NCBI RefSeq assembly: GCF_024323335.1
Contig: NC_066581.1
Location: forward strand, 457,413,197-457,477,196
Origin: Lathyrus oleraceus
Taxonomy: Eukaryota > Streptophyta > Magnoliopsida > Fabales > Fabaceae
DNA: 64,000 nt
Reading direction: 5' to 3'
This document shows positions 33,730 to 45,607 of the stretch, piece by piece. Each line of letters opens with the position of its first letter. Position 1 is the first letter of the stretch. Position numbers and translations under genes: made by a program. The notes below the pieces were generated by a model that was not told where the DNA came from, did not search any database, and was given only the letters and a program-made list of their open reading frames with translations.

Positions 33730-34024
33730 GATCCTTGCAGAGTTGACTCTCGTATAATACCGGTGAGTCAGCTTGTCTTCAAAATAAATGAAGAGCAGAC
33801 GTTAGAACCGGAAGACCAGAAAAATGAGTACCTGTTTATGCAAGAATGATGCATGAAATGCTTGTGCAAATGCTTGGTTTTTCAAGGAACCCTTAGGGCT
33901 TTGTTTGCAATATTTTGAATTTTTAAACATTTTAACTGTTCATGGAAAATATTTCATTCAAATATATCAAGATAAAGAAGTACAGCATTTTTGATTATTA
34001 CAAAGAGAAAAGGTAAATGACATC
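33730..34024 (-). other. Spacer between ORF1 and gag-pro of young Ogre
   Basis: About 295 bp, non-coding, homologous to the spacers of elements A and B but without a TA microsatellite. Confidence 0.7.
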
Positions 34025-35473
34025 CTATGGATCCCTATTGGCTCGGGATGCTGGAAGACGAGAAGTGCACAACTTCTTGATCTCTCTCTCATAGGCAGCC
34101 TCCATATCAGCTTTCTCTTTTGCAAGTTGATCATACTTCCTTTTCCAGAATTTGGATGACTGAGGAAGCATAGAAGTCCAAGTGTCGTTCGGATCGTCGA
34201 TCACTCGGTGCTCGAGAAATTCGATCATATCATCCTTCTCCTTGAGCTGCTGCAGCAATTCCTCTCTCTCACGGATCCAGGCACGCGAAAGGTCTTCTTC
34301 TCTCAACTCCTCTACACGTTGGGTAGGGAGGGTTGAAGGCCCAGCCACATCCAACTGTGTAGGTCTCGGATGGTCATACGGCATCAGGTAGGTAGCAGCC
34401 CTCTGTCTGACCCAAGAGGTGTATGGCTCCAAAGCAATGCAATTCTTCGGACCCAATTCATTCTTACCCTTCATACGGATATTGCGCCAAGCGTGGACAA
34501 ATCTGGCTTTCAGGCCTTGGGGATCTTTACCCTCCTGAAAGAATACACCTTCTAACAGAATGTTATGGGGTTTATCCTTTAGGGGGAACCCAAGCTGACG
34601 ACGTGCAAGCGTAGGATTGTAGGTAATCCCGCCACATGTACCAAGAAGAGGCACATTGGGGAATTCACCACAAGAATCGATGATCTGAACAGTATCATAC
34701 ACGCGATCATACCAGGTGATATCATCATTGGTGAGAGACATGAGTCTCTGAGACCACCGTAGACATCCCTTGTTCTCCTTGAAAGCAACTGTCTGCGGCA
34801 AGTGCGAAATAAACCACTTGTACAGCAGAGGTAGACAGCAGACAATGACTCCTCCATTCTTCATATTCCTCAGATGCATGGAGACATATGCATCACCCAA
34901 CAAGGTCGGAACCGGATTAAGGACTGAGAAGATCCTAATGGCGTTCATGTCCACGAACTTGTCGAAGTTGGGAAACAGCATCAATCCATAGATGAGCAAC
35001 ACAAATAGAGCCTCAAAGGCATCCTCACTCATGGCCTTCCCATAAAAGGTAGCTTGGGCAATGAGGAACTCGGAAGGAAAACCCTGAATTCCGCCTTTGG
35101 TAGTCAGATTAGCTCTAATCAGATCTTCATCTATGTGCAACAAGCTGGAAATCTCTCGAGCAGATGGAATATCCTCTAAGCCACTGAACGGCACTTGATC
35201 CAGAATCGGAATCCCAATAAGGTGAGAATACTCTTCTAAGGTTGGCAACAACTGGAAATCCGGAAATAAGAAGCAATGATAGAGCGGATCATAGAACTGA
35301 GCAAGAGTGCTCATCAATCCCTCATCCACTTGAGTAGTCAACAACGGCAGAAGCTTCCCATAGCGAGCCTTGAAACCCAAGGGATCTAGTACATACGATG
35401 TCAGATTCCTTAACTCTTTTACATCAGGCTGCTTAAAGCTGTACTTCTTTGTATGCCTTTTCGGTCTTTCCAT
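34025..35473 (-). CDS. Ogre ORF1 protein (DUF7745 type), unknown function
   Basis: An intact ORF of 482 codons. I choose the ATG at 35473 (MERPKRHTKKYSF) because all three decayed sister copies start at the homologous place; the upstream 56 codons to 35641 belong to the leader. The conserved body includes AQFYDPLYHCFLFPDFQLLP, LEEYSHLIGIPIL, DAFEALFVLLIYGLMLFP, VSMHLRNMKNGGVIVCCLPL, LRWSQRLMSLTNDDITWY and RRQLGFPLKDKP. A charged coiled coil at about 385-440 (REEDLSRAWIREREELLQQL) precedes the C-terminus. The family occurs mainly in Ogre-type elements and plant transposon-derived proteins, and its role is not known. It is not a capsid, polymerase or integrase by sequence. Confidence 0.92.
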   Translation of the reverse strand: MERPKRHTKKYSFKQPDVKELRNLTSYVLDPLGFKARYGKLLPLLTTQVDEGLMSTLAQFYDPLYHCFLFPDFQLLPTLEEYSHLIGIPILDQVPFSGLEDIPSAREISSLLHIDEDLIRANLTTKGGIQGFPSEFLIAQATFYGKAMSEDAFEALFVLLIYGLMLFPNFDKFVDMNAIRIFSVLNPVPTLLGDAYVSMHLRNMKNGGVIVCCLPLLYKWFISHLPQTVAFKENKGCLRWSQRLMSLTNDDITWYDRVYDTVQIIDSCGEFPNVPLLGTCGGITYNPTLARRQLGFPLKDKPHNILLEGVFFQEGKDPQGLKARFVHAWRNIRMKGKNELGPKNCIALEPYTSWVRQRAATYLMPYDHPRPTQLDVAGPSTLPTQRVEELREEDLSRAWIREREELLQQLKEKDDMIEFLEHRVIDDPNDTWTSMLPQSSKFWKRKYDQLAKEKADMEAAYEREIKKLCTSRLPASRANRDP

Positions 35474-36489
35474 GTCTGAAAATTTTGCAAATAACCCTTT
35501 AAGTTCCTTGAAAATTTTCTCTTTTGATGACATGAATGCGGATGAATGCGTGAATGCATGAATGCAACAAACACACTCAAGGATCAAACAAAGCACACCA
35601 AACAAAGGTCGTGGGAAAGCTCTATGTATCCCTAATATCAATCATCCATTTTGGTGGATTTAGGTTTTCACCTTATCAACACCCAAGTTCCATTGATATT
35701 AACGGTACATGAACCGGTTCAAACATTCCTAATATCAACCAGCCGCTTTGATGGATTTAGGTTTTACACCTGATCCGGGATCCATTGATATTAACAATGT
35801 TTGAACGACTCAACCACGAATCACGGGTTTGTTGAGAGTCACGAGCATGGAGTCTCGGTTAAGAACCACCCAAAGGGAGTGTACTAGGGTTTAAACCTGC
35901 CAGACATGTTCTATCAGAGGTTCCCATAATCATCGTTCCATCTTTCGAATATTATCGGAGGAACGAATACTCGTATTCCAAGAATATTCTCAAGAGAAAC
36001 TCTTATGAGTGTAGTATCGCGTAACAATCGTATCAGAACTGACATCTGAACGACCTCCGCACTACGGTCCTAAAAATAGGCCAAGATGGGTTTGGTAAAC
36101 TACGGTCCTTGGCTTCTGCGGCACATGATTGAAAGAATAATGCCTAACCACAAATAACTTGTGTGACATTATTAGTTCAACATGACCTCCACCAAGTGAA
36201 TGGACTCGCAAGTCAACTGGCTAAGGAATACTCCACACCAGTCAACAAGACTATGCCATTCTCCTATCCTAGAGTGCACTCGAGTTCGGGTATAGAACTC
36301 ATCTCACAGATCACCAAAGCAAACAGCAAATGTATATCAAGCAATTCACACATTACAATCAATACAGTGATCCCAAATTGTACAAAAATATGTCACAAAT
36401 AATAGATAACAATATAGTACAACAAGGGTGAAAAGTAGGCAATACCACCAAGGATTCTGGTGAGTTCCCCAGTGGAGTCGCCACTTTTC
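35474..36489 (-). other. Untranslated leader of young Ogre
   Basis: About 1 kb between the 5' LTR and ORF1, with short repeats of 'aatatcaa.ca.ccattttggtggattta' (near 35633 and 35730) and the block 'gagtgtagtatcg' shared with elements A-C. No credible ORF. Confidence 0.8.
36466..36483 (-). other. Primer binding site of young Ogre
   Basis: The minus strand reads TGGCGACTCCACTGGGGA, six bases inside the 5' LTR end. It fits the tRNA-Arg primer reported for Ogre; the tRNA identity is from family knowledge. Confidence 0.8.
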
Positions 36490-39400
36490 TGTGACGGTGT
36501 ATTCGTCGCTATATGATCTATCGATTAAATCATAAGCTAGGAGATACATTGAAATTTCGAGTCGCCACCGCACTTTTATTTATCCAAAGGATTGGCTAAA
36601 AAGCGAACAAAAGCCTAAGAAGTTTTACACGTAGAAAACTAATAAAAAGATCAGAGATTCTGGGTAAGGGGTAAATTACGCAATGGGAAGGTGTTAGGCA
36701 CCCACTACGTCCTAGGTACTCCTAGGGAGCCCTTTTCACACTTGTTGTATAAAATTGTTATTTGTTATGACATAAATATTGTGCAAACATGATTGGGATG
36801 ATGAGAAAAGAATATACAATTTTTATTATTGGGTTATTGGGTTATTGGGTTCGAACGGATGAACCTGTTGCCTACGTACCTTCCATCAAAGGTAAGGATC
36901 AGAACGCCGTAGTTCGGCTAAAAGATTTCCAAAAGTTGGTGGATTCAGTTTTAAACACAAGCACTGAGGCTTTTCATTATCAATGGGAGAACACTCGACC
37001 AAAAACAACATTCACCACGCGAGGATAGCTTCGACGTACTAGAGGGGTTAGCCCTGTTTGAAGTACGGAAGTCTTACTGTCGACTCACTAAGGATAGGCA
37101 AGATTTACATCAACCACAAAGATAATTGAAGCTTATGGCTAATGCATGAAAAGATTAATGGACAAAGCCAAAACAAGTGAATGAGTGAAGTTAATTGATT
37201 GTGATTATGAAAATGAAGTCAAAGTATGATTAAGATTGATTCAGAAGAGTATTATGAAAATGAGTTTGAAGAAAAGTCAAGGACTTGAGTCCAGGTTTTT
37301 TAGTTAGAAAACATGAAGATGTTTGCACAACACTTATGTCAAGTTTAAAAGGTAAAGTGTGAAAAGGTTTAGGACATAATGAATGATGAATGGATGAGGA
37401 TGGAAAGTAAAACTTCTTAGGAGGTTCACTTCTTGAAATCATATGGGAGATGATTCAAGTGTGGCCTTTGGAATAGGAATGGATAATAATAAACAAACAA
37501 GAAAGAAGGCGGATATCGGATGCCAATCACTGGTCTTATACCAATCTCCTAAAACAGAATGGGATGTCAGAAGCCACTCAATGGTCTTACACTAATCTCC
37601 ACAAGCAAAGAAATAACAAGCGGATACCGGATACCAATAGATGGATTTACACCAGTCTCCTAAAACAGAACAGGATATCAGATGCCACTCAATGGACTTA
37701 CACTAATCTCCTCAAAAGAAAAACAAAGATGAAAAATGGAAGTTAACTGCCAATCTGTCTGGACTTAGGTTAACTCCGCAGTATGGTCCTAGGAAATCCA
37801 ATGCCACATTACAGGGACTTACAATAGATCCTCACATACAAGAACAAAAGCAACAATATGATCACAGGAATGCAAATGCCAACTTACAGGGACTTATAAT
37901 TGCAACCTCTCACACAAACAGATGAACAAACTATGATCACAGGAAAGCAGATGCCAACTTACAGGGACTTATAACTGCGACCTCTCATACAAATCAAACA
38001 GATCAAATTATGATCACAGGATAACAGATGCCAACTTACAGGGACTTATGACTGTATCCTCACATACAAACAGATAAAACAAAAGATATGAGTAACCAAT
38101 GAGGTCTTACACTCTATCCTTCCATATCACAGGAGCAAATGCCAAAGCAATGGACTTACAATTGACCTCAATGGGCAAACAACAATAAAAGCATCACAAA
38201 AGCAAATGAGATGATCATGCATTAATGGCAATTGATGATGATGATAGATGCATAACATATAGGCAAGCAAGTGCATATGAAGCAATCAAACAATCAATGA
38301 ATATCAAACAGCACACTCTATAGCCAAACAATGGAGGCTCACACAAGAGGGTTTGACTTTGAAAGTCCACTGTAATAGGTGAAGGTCGCTCTTAACCTGG
38401 CCATTGAGGGGCTCAGGTGAAGCAGATGAAAAGGAGATGAGGGGTGTGCCTCATTGCTTCTATCTCAGATCAGAGAGAGCATCAAAGAAAGTGTGGGAGT
38501 TCAGAAAGTAGGAACTCTCTCCACATTATCGACTCGATTAGATCTTGGGTATTTATCTCATTGCTTCGACCATGTAATGGGAGCAAAGAGAGGACACACT
38601 GAATAGTGGGGGATAGATTACTTATCCCTACCTTCCACCAATTGCCTTATTTGAAGGACTTTTCCTGCTTGGGACAATTTTAAACACACACAGGCATTGC
38701 CTCTTAAGGAGGACTTCAGACAGTTTGCCCGGTCAAATAACAGACCGGGTCTCCAGACTACATGAAGAAGAAAGGTTTATACCTCAAAGCAAATGCTAAA
38801 TAGCAAAGCAAGCAAGTTCAAAGAACTTAGGCAACTAAAGTACCTAAAAAGTCAAACTCATTAGTAAACAAGTCAACAATCAAAATCAAAAGAAAATGAA
38901 CCAATAGTCAACCACAGAGGGACCAATTGTGCAAGGCACAAAGACTCAAGTATGTGAGTCACACCTACAAAACAAAGGTTAGCACATTAAACAATCAAAC
39001 TAAAACACATTTGAATGATCCTCAAGGCATTGGTGCTTAACCTGAAACAGATGAACTCAACATAAGCTTAGAAGACCACTAGGACTAGCCTAGGGTCAAA
39101 GATGAAAGAAAAAGTCAAGGTAGCAAGGAAAAGTCAACCCAAACCAAGTCTAAACATTCAAGAAGCATTCTCAATTAGATTCATAATCAAATCATGCATC
39201 ATGGTCATTTCATATGCAAAAGGATGCAAAGCATGGCAAGAGAAGCATACAAAAGTCAACAGCAAAGACTTCATTCAAAAGTCAACTCAAACAATCTCAA
39301 AAATCATGAAATAAATCACACTCAATCCTAACATCTAACATGGTAGGCATGTAAAATTTCATGGCATTTGGATGAGAGGAAGGCAGTCAAGTAAAATCAT

Positions 39401-42400
39401 GAAGTCAAACCAAATTCAAGTAAGCATGGTGAAAGTCAACAAGCATGGGTCAACTTCAAAAAATCATATCAATTTGAAAACAGAAGAGAAATGAATGAGA
39501 TTAACACCAATGCAAAGCTTGAGATGTCTAGTTATCACATATGAAATTTCATGATCATACAATAAGATTTGAGAATTTCACAAAAGATTTGGCAATGTGT
39601 ATCACATAAAGTCAACAAATGACTAAGCATGGAAGAAAATTCTCAAATAAATGGAAAACAGCAAGATTAATTCCAGGAAAATTCATATACAAACTAGACA
39701 TATGAAGGATGATTCATGCAAAATTTGGGATCATTTGGATGTAGGGAAGCATGTGAACAAAAATTGGGAAAATGCATGTCATTCATATAGCACCAAATGT
39801 AACACATAACTTCAGAAAATCATAACTCTCAATCCACAAATGATAAATGCACAAACTTTATATGGAAATGAAGGTCAATGTGTCTAGTTTCACCACAAAA
39901 AATTTCAAAGGCATTGGATACAATATGAGAATTTCACAATTGAAATGGCACAATGTATCATTTTGGCATACATGTTGAAAAATCATTTATCATTTAAAAT
40001 CCAGAACATGGAAAATTAATTAAAATTCACCATAAAATAGAGGACACATTCATGAGTTTAATGCAAAAAATCCCACAATTTTTGGAGTTAAAATGAATTA
40101 GAAATGAATTATGGAAGTTGGATGATATTTGGATGAAACATGAGCAAAATAGCATGAACTAGTGGTCAAACCAAGGTCAACGGATGGCATTTTTGCAAAT
40201 ATCCCTTCATTAATCAAAACGGTGTGTTTTGGGCAAGCAGAATGAAATGTTTTCATTGGTTCTCAGCCAATAAAACAGTAACCAGCCAATCCATTTCAAA
40301 TTTTCTGGTTTTCAAAACCCTAAGGTTTAATCATGGCAAAGGCATTTCAGGCAGCAACAGCAACACCAAAATTCGACCAGCAACAACATCATAGCATAAA
40401 TATGGACAAAGTATTTGGTTTAAACAACAGCAGCAAGGTTTATGCATCAATTTCATGGTGTCTTCAAGCAATCATCAACAACATCAAACAACATGTCTCA
40501 ACCAAACATACAACCTCATGCATTATCAACCAACAACAGCATAAGCATATTCATGAGATTTTCTTGGCAGCTTAAGGCAGCAAAACAGCAGGGGTAAACA
40601 TCATCTTTGAACAAAATTCGACCAAGAACAAAAGCATAGCAAGTGGTAATGGTTCAATGCAATTAAAACAAACAACAGCGTATGGATTTTATGAACAAGT
40701 TTAAAGTTTTCAATCAGCAGGGCAAATGCAGCAATGGTATTCATCATCATGTACTCATCATAACCAACAGCAAGTAAGGTTTTCAAGGAGTTTCAAAACT
40801 GCAGCAAGGTTTTGTCAGCAATGGTATCGTGTGTTCATCAACATCCAAACAAAACAGACAACAGCATGGTAGTAACATTCATCATCATGTAACCAAACGA
40901 AATAAACAACAGCATTCAACACCAACAAACATAACATGAATCAAGGTGGATTTCTGGACATGTTCATAGAGTTTCAAACAAGCAGGGTTTAATTAGCATG
41001 GCAGCTCATGTTCATCATTAATATCAACCAAAAATTATGAACAACCAAAACATAAACAGAATCAACAATAATCATGACCTATGAAACACCATTAACATGT
41101 ACATCAACTAACAACAAAACACACATAATCATGAGTTCATGTACTGGGCAGAGTAGGGTTTCAAAACAGCAACATTCATCAACATCATGCAAAATCACCA
41201 AGAATCAACATGCTCAGAAATCAACCATAAGCATATCAATAGCTTCATCAAACTAAATACAAGCATCATATAGCAATGGTTTTCATGAAATCACAACCAT
41301 GTGAGCAAATCGATGGGAAATAGGTTTGGATGCAAAAATGAAAACTCAGATTTCTCCCTCATGAGAGCACCATTTTAAATGAAATAAAGTGCATTGAAAC
41401 AAGCATACCAAAACCTATCTAAAACATCTCATGATTTAGGAAATGGTGAGGGTCGGTTACTTACTTGATTTTTAAGTAATGGAGGAAACAGTGTTGTTTG
41501 GAATGATATGAGCTGAAACAGAAGAAGATAATGCTTGGCAAAGTTGAATACTTGAAGAAGACCAGCTCAGTGATGCTCAGAACCTTGTAAATCTAGATCC
41601 ACCATTTCATGTCTATGAAGAGAAAAGAGCAAGAAGATGGCTGCAGGTGATGAATTGTGCTTGGAAAAGCTTCAGGATATTGTCTAGGTCATGGAACACT
41701 CAAAAGCTGCTCGAGTATTTTGGAGTTTTTTTGGCAAAAAAGGAAATCGAGCCAGAATGACAGATGAGAGGAAAGAAGTTTTTCTGTGCAATGGAGGCTG
41801 TAGCTTTTTGTCTCTAGGGTTTATTCTGTCAGCAAAATTGCTTTTATATGCCTGTTTAGAGCTGGTTTAAGGAATGCTAAGTTTGATTAACTTTTATGAC
41901 ATGATTTGTATTTTGCTAAGTATGTACCAAAGTGGATATGGAGGGTGTGTTTGCTGCTTGAGTGGGCTTGGACAGGCTGTACAGACTATGCAAAAATGTT
42001 GTTTTGCCTCTGCACATGAATTACTAACTTGTACTCTCACTCATGAAGCCATTTGCATATTTGGCCAAACTTGTACAAATGAAGTGGAGGGTGTGAATTG
42101 GCACGATTTGGGCTTGGAATGAGCTGCTAGCAGACCATTCAAAATGCTGTTTTTATTTTGTACTAGAATGCTGTACTTGCTTTGCCTTTTATGAAACCAT
42201 TTGCCTAATTTTCAAGTTTTGCATTTTGGTTCAAAGTGATAGCATAATGGTGGTATGATGATGTTTTTAGGCTTGGAACAAGTTTCAAATGTGATTTAAA
42301 ACATTTCCCAATTGGCAAAAATGAGAAAAAGTCAAAGGATCAAAAAGTCAACTTTGAGTCAAACTTTGATTTTAAATGAAAAAGGTCCAAAAATGCCATT

Positions 42401-43309
42401 TTGAATGGTAGGGTTTTAGGTCATGAAATTTATATTTTTGGAAAGAGGATGAAAAATGTGGTTTGTAGGAAAAACCCCACCAAATTTGGCCTTATGGTTT
42501 GAGAGATATGGCTTGTTGAAGTTCAAAAATTGATGAAAATGAATTGATCATATCTTGACAACCACACATGGGATTTGGGAGTTCTTGGATTTTTTGAAAA
42601 TGGGAGAACAAGATCTTCAACTTTCATGTTGGGCAAAAATTCATTTGAAGCTTGTATCATGATGTAAGTTTGAGATCAAGAAGTTTCCATTTTTGGCAGT
42701 TGAAATTACAGGTCCACTTTCTATTTCTGGAAAATTTCTGATTTGACTTGATTTTCTTCCATGATGAGGTTTGACATGATATACGAGGCTTATACAAGCA
42801 TGAATGAACTCCTTCAGATCAATTCTATCCATCAAATCTCTGATTAAATCAACAGTTGACCAAGTTTGACTGTCTGTTGACTTTTCTAGGGTTTTGGATG
42901 ATTGATGCACTTCTGATGAATTCCAAACCCTAATTCCTTGAGGACTTGATTTCAAATGATGTCCCAAGATGTATGAACTCTTGATTATTGATCATGGTGC
43001 CCAAATTCTGCAAGAATGGCCACCATCCATTGCTTTGACTGATCAATGACTGACTTTGACCTAATTGCTGATGATTGCTTCAACTGCAAGCAACAAGGTT
43101 AGACTGACAATATTTTTGTACTTTTTGAATAATAAACATATGAAAGCAAAGATATACAAATGCAAAGTATGCTTGGTGATCAAGAAACAAACCTACAAGG
43201 CAACCAACCCACTAGGAGGGACAGCTAGGGTATGCAATGATCCTTGAGGTTATGATATGATATGATATGGGCCATGAGGGATCTTAGGGCCCAAAATTGG
43301 GGTCTTACA
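36490..43309 (-). repeat. 5' LTR of young Ogre
   Basis: 6,820 bp, about 99.9% identical to 15360-22182. Differences seen by eye are substitutions near 36866, 37012, 39342, 40063, 40680 and 41230, and single-base losses near 38846, 42475 and 42735. It ends at TTACA followed by the second TTCTC. Confidence 0.96.
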
Positions 43310-44731
43310 TTCTCGAGGACAAGCTGATCAATAATCTTCTTCCAAGCAACAAAAGGCTGAGGCATGCTAGAAGATGAAACCCCTGGCTCTCTCTGTCTCT
43401 TCGTCCCTCGTTCCTCAAGTAGCTTAATAAGTGCATCTTTGTCCTTAGAATCAAGTTGCAACTCTTCATGCTTTTTGCTTAAAGCTTGGAACCTTTCTTC
43501 CCACATATCCTTCTCTCGCTTCATCTTGGCGAGTGCGTCTTCCAACTCCTCTACATCTTGGTTAGGGAGAGGTAAAGGCTCAACCACAACCATAGACATA
43601 GGTCTTTCACAAGGATACGACATCTTCAACTCCAAAGCTCTCTTCTTCACCCAAAGAGTGTAAGCCTCCAAAGCTACACAATTGCACGGACCAACCTCGG
43701 ATCTTCCTTTCCTATGCACATTATGCCAAGCATGCACAATCTTCTGCTTCAAATGTTGGGGATCTTTACCCTCTTGATAGAAAAGACCTTCTAACAAGGT
43801 GTTATTAGGTTTGTCTCTCAAGGGGAACCCAAGTTGACGACGAGCCAAAGCAGGGTTGTAGTTAATTCCTTCGTGTGTACCAATGAGAGGCACATTAGAG
43901 AATTCACCACAATAATCAATAATCTCCAAACTGCTCAAAAAAGGATCATACCAAACTATATCATCGTTAGTGAGAGATATAAGTCATTGAGACCACCGTA
44001 GACATTGTTTGTTCTCCACCAAAGCAGGTGTCTGAAGCAAGTGCAAAATAAACCACTTGTACAGAAGAGGAATACAACAGACAATCGTTCCACCACCTTT
44101 AGAATTCCTCAGATGCAAAGAGAAGTACATATCACCTAATAGAGTAGGCACATGATTCCCAATCAAGAAAATTCTAATGGCATTAACATCAACAAAACCG
44201 TCGATGTTAAGGGACAAAGCTAGTCCATAGATGAGCAACACAAATATAGCTTCAAAAGCGTCCACGCTACCGGCTTGAGGAAAGGCAGTAGCTTCCTTGA
44301 TGAGGAAATCAGATGGCAACCCAAACAATCCTCCTTTCTTCACCCAATGAGCCTCAATCTCAGACTTCTTCAAGTGAAGAGCTTCAGTAATAAGATGAGA
44401 TCTGGGAATCTCTTCCAATCCACTAAAAGGCACTTTGCTAGAAACAAGTATTCCCAAGAGATGGGCATACTCCTCTAACATAGGCATACTCCTCTAACAT
44501 ATGCACAAGCTGATAATCCGGAAAAGTGAAGCAACGATAGAGAGGATCATAGAACTGCACCAATACACTCAAAAGTCCTTCAACCACATCAGCAGACAAG
44601 ATGTATAGAAGCTTCCCATGGCGTTGTTTGAAGTCCAAAGGATCTAATACAAAGGATGATAGCTTCCTTAAATCTTTAGAGTCGGGACGTCTGAAACTGT
44701 ATTTCTTAGTGTTCCTTCGTCCACAATCCAT
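43310..44731 (-). pseudogene. ORF1 remnant of element B, main part
   Basis: A DUF7745-type ORF1 with start MDCGRRNTKKYSF at 44731. Readable blocks are VQFYDPLYRCFTFPDYQLVH, DAFEAIFVLLIYGLAL, SLHLRNSKGGGTIVCC, LARRQLGFPLRDKP and a C-terminal coiled coil. Damage includes a local 20-bp duplication near 44464-44502 ('ggcatactcctctaacata' twice) and a stop near 43981. It joins its last codons at 15359 after removal of the young Ogre and one TTCTC. Confidence 0.88.
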
Positions 44732-45607
44732 GGTCTGAAAATATTTGCAAATAACACCTCAGTTCCTTGAAATTTTCGTGTGATGAATCTTATGATGCGC
44801 ATGAATGCATGAATGCAACAATCATACATAAGGGATGACACACAAGGCAAACAAACAAAGGTCCAGGGATGAATCAAGTCATTGTCAAGATTAATCATCC
44901 ATTTTGGTGGATTATGGTTTACACCTCCTCAACACCCAAGTTCCATTGATATTGACAAGACTTGATTTGATCAACCAAGAATCAAGGGTTTGTTATAAGT
45001 CACGAGAATGGAGTATGGGTAAGAACCATCCCAAAGGAGTGAACTAAGGATAAAAACCTGTAGATCATGTTTTAAAAAAACTTCCCATAATCATAATTCC
45101 ATCTATCGGATATTACAGGTTAAGATGACTCACTCATCAACCCATAATATTCTCAAGAGAAACTCGTCTGAGTGTAGTATCGCGTAACAACTGTTATCAA
45201 GTCTACACTTGGACAGTTTTCGCACTACGTCCTAAATAGGCCAAGAGGGAGTAAGTGTTCTACAGTCCTCAACTTCTCGGACCCCAAATTAGAGATAGCA
45301 ATGCCTAACCATAAATAGTTGTGTGACATTTCCAAATCCAAAAGGGTTTCCACTTAGTTGATGGGTCTCAAGCCAACTTGTTAAGGACTACTCCACACAA
45401 GTCGAACATGACTATACCATCCTCCTATCTTAATTGCACTCAAGTTCAGGTTAGAACTTATCTCACCACTCAGAGATCACCAAGCACAACAAGCAGATTA
45501 TATCATACAAACAAATATACATACATCGATTATACAATTATATTCACACAAAAAAGTAGGCAAAACCCACTGGAGACTACTCCCCAGCAGAGTCGGCACT
45601 TAATTTC
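44732..45607 (-). other. Untranslated leader and primer site of element B
   Basis: Non-coding, homologous to 3659-4538. The primer site at 45581-45598 reads TGCCGACTCTGCTGGGGA on the minus strand, one mismatch from TGGCGACTC..., next to the LTR end at 45608. Confidence 0.8.

Larger units (their letters stand above)
15360..43309 (-). mobile_element. Complete young Ogre retrotransposon (Ty3/gypsy, Tat clade), about 27.95 kb
   Basis: Minus-strand element bounded by near-identical 6.82-kb LTRs (36490-43309 is 5', 15360-22182 is 3') with TG...CA ends and a perfect TTCTC duplication. In transcription order it has a tRNA-Arg-like primer site, leader, ORF1 (DUF7745 type), gag-protease, a short intron, reverse transcriptase/RNase H, a second RNase H and integrase, a 4.5-kb 3' UTR with tandem repeats, and a polypurine tract. 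By eye the LTRs differ at six positions plus three 1-bp indels, so insertion was very recent. The reading frames are open except for one TAG in pol (28571-28573). Ogre elements are known for giant size, the extra ORF1 and a spliced intron, all matched here. Confidence 0.96.
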
